Below are positions 63,097-64,000 of a stretch of DNA of 64,000 nucleotides, piece by piece. Position 1 is the first letter of the stretch. Every line of letters starts with the position of its first letter. A program made the translations under genes and the position numbers. Origin of the DNA: Bosea sp. (in: a-proteobacteria) (lineage in GTDB: Bacteria > Pseudomonadota > Alphaproteobacteria > Rhizobiales > Beijerinckiaceae). Under the pieces are notes generated by a model. That model saw nothing but the letters and a program-made list of their open reading frames with translations. It was not told the DNA's origin and ran no database searches. The stretch covers positions 930,001 to 994,000 of the forward strand of contig NZ_JAMLIX010000001.1 of assembly GCF_023953965.1 (NCBI RefSeq), given 5' to 3'.

Positions 63097-64000
63097 ATGA
63101 TCACAAGAACGCGCATCCTGTTGTCGGTCGCGGCCTTCGCGCTGGCGGGCGCCACGCCTGCCCTCGCGCAGACCGAGATCCAGTGGTGGCACGCGCTGAC
63201 CGGTGCCAACAACGACGTCGTCGTCAAGCTCGCCGAGGACTTCAACGCCTCGCAGAAGGACTACAAGGTCGTGCCCGTCTACAAGGGCTCCTATCCCGAT
63301 ACGCTGAACGCCGGCATCGCCGCCTTCCGCGCCGGCCAGGCGCCGCACATCCTGCAGGTCTTCGAGGTCGGCACCGGCACGATGATGTCGGCCAAGGGCG
63401 CGATCAAGCCGGTCCACGAGGTGATGAACGAAGCCGGCGAGAAGTTCGATCCGAACAGCTATCTGCCCGCCATCACCGGCTATTACTCGACGGCAAAGGG
63501 CGAGATGCTCTCGATGCCGTTCAACTCCTCCTCGATGGTGATGTGGTTCAACAAGGACGCCTTCCGGAAGGCGGGCCTCGACCCGGAGAACCCGCCGAAG
63601 ACCTGGCCCGAGACCTTCGAGGCCGCCAAGAAGCTGAAGGCCGCCGGCTTCGACAAATGCGGCGTCTCGAACGCCTGGGCGACCTGGGCGAACATCGAGC
63701 AGTTCGGTGCCTGGCACAACATCCCGCTCTCGACCCAGGTCAACGGCATGGCCGGCTTCGACGCGGTCATGACCTTCAACAAGAGCCCGGCCTTCCTCAA
63801 GCACTGGACCAATCTGGTCGCGCTGCAGAAGGACAAGACCTACGACTATTCCGGCCGCACCAACAATGGCGAGGGCCGCTTCACCTCGGGCGAATGCCCG
63901 ATCTTCCTGACCTCCTCGGGCTTCTTCGGCAACGTCAAGGCGAACGCCAAGTTCGACTGGGGCAACGCCCCGATGCCGTATTACCCGGATGTGGAGGGCG
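63097..64000 (+). CDS. ugpB: sn-glycerol-3-phosphate ABC transporter substrate-binding protein UgpB, N-terminal part
   Basis: The 301 residues inside the window start with a signal peptide (MITRTRILLSVAAFALAGAT, cleavage near ALAQ). The UgpB pattern follows: IQWWHALTGANNDVVVKLAEDFN, YKGSYPDTLNAGIAAFRAG, SMPFNSSSMVMWFNKDAFRKAG and SGECPIFLTSSGFFG. It imports glycerol-3-phosphate or its diesters as a phosphate source. The ATG follows tagggag at 63081-63087. The gene runs off the right edge; the permease genes ugpA and ugpE would be expected next. Confidence 0.95.
   Translation, partial: MITRTRILLSVAAFALAGATPALAQTEIQWWHALTGANNDVVVKLAEDFNASQKDYKVVPVYKGSYPDTLNAGIAAFRAGQAPHILQVFEVGTGTMMSAKGAIKPVHEVMNEAGEKFDPNSYLPAITGYYSTAKGEMLSMPFNSSSMVMWFNKDAFRKAGLDPENPPKTWPETFEAAKKLKAAGFDKCGVSNAWATWANIEQFGAWHNIPLSTQVNGMAGFDAVMTFNKSPAFLKHWTNLVALQKDKTYDYSGRTNNGEGRFTSGECPIFLTSSGFFGNVKANAKFDWGNAPMPYYPDVEG

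Overview
The window is about 64 kb of GC-rich, densely packed chromosomal DNA. Gene content and order point to an alphaproteobacterium of the order Hyphomicrobiales (Rhizobiales). The signs are an FYDLN acid-tail protein before aroA-cmk, an AccD without zinc-ribbon cysteines next to trpA and folC, a six-gene mrp/pha antiporter operon with fused A and B subunits, a Caulobacter/rhizobia-type tad/cpa pilus locus, and dispersed palindromes of a kind I associate with this order. A Bosea-like organism is my best guess, but that is inference. I see no rRNA, CRISPR array, insertion sequence, prophage or integrase. The only RNA gene found is one tRNA-Ala(GGC).

Layout. 1-2.5 kb: the start of a crotonase gene, a divergent LysR regulator and an SMP-30/gluconolactonase-like gene. 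2.6-13.3 kb: housekeeping genes, namely tRNA-Ala, the FYDLN protein, aroA-cmk, a DUF1194 protein, hrpB, trpA-accD-folC, a YkuD L,D-transpeptidase and a small XRE regulator. 13.4-19.4 kb: the mrpABCDEFG cation/proton antiporter operon, tightly overlapped. 19.4-30.5 kb: a Tad (Flp) pilus locus. The assembly machine (CpaB, CpaC, CpaD, CpaE, CpaF, TadB, TadC), prepilin peptidase CpaA and Flp pilin lie on the minus strand. A stand-alone secretin-N-like protein and two TadE-like pseudopilins lie on the plus strand, and a TadD-like TPR lipoprotein sits apart at 34.1-35.0 kb. Between them are a retropepsin-like protease, an overlapping DgoK/ribokinase-like sugar kinase pair and an aldose-1-epimerase-like gene.

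35-46 kb: M17 aminopeptidase, MarR regulator, NlpC/P60 hydrolase, mutS, a malic enzyme with a phosphotransacetylase domain, and an Lrp/AsnC regulator divergent from a sulfonate/nitrate/taurine-type ABC transporter. 46.4-52.3 kb: dsbD, an LpoA-like lipoprotein, rsmI, yraN and gshB, a neighbourhood shared with gammaproteobacteria. 52.3-57.5 kb: a MoeB/ThiF-like gene and a nucleoside-salvage run (cdd, purine nucleoside phosphorylase, deoC, deoA, hydroxyacid dehydrogenase). 57.5-64 kb: nth, a DUF2244 protein, an Ada-like AraC/Ogt fusion, a large glycosyltransferase-39-like membrane protein, an FAH-family protein, and ugpB running off the right edge behind a candidate Pho box.

I did not find a clearly new biological system. 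The observations most worth a second look are regulatory. They are a near-perfect 31-bp palindrome between the Lrp gene and the ABC transporter, overlapping a promoter-like sequence; CtrA-like sites in front of cpaB and tadD; a three-unit Pho box before ugpB; a T-N11-A box between the LysR gene and the crotonase; and three families of dispersed palindromes. Among proteins, the stand-alone secretin-N-domain protein with a CxxxC pair in the Tad locus and the MoeB-like protein lacking its zinc cysteines stand out.
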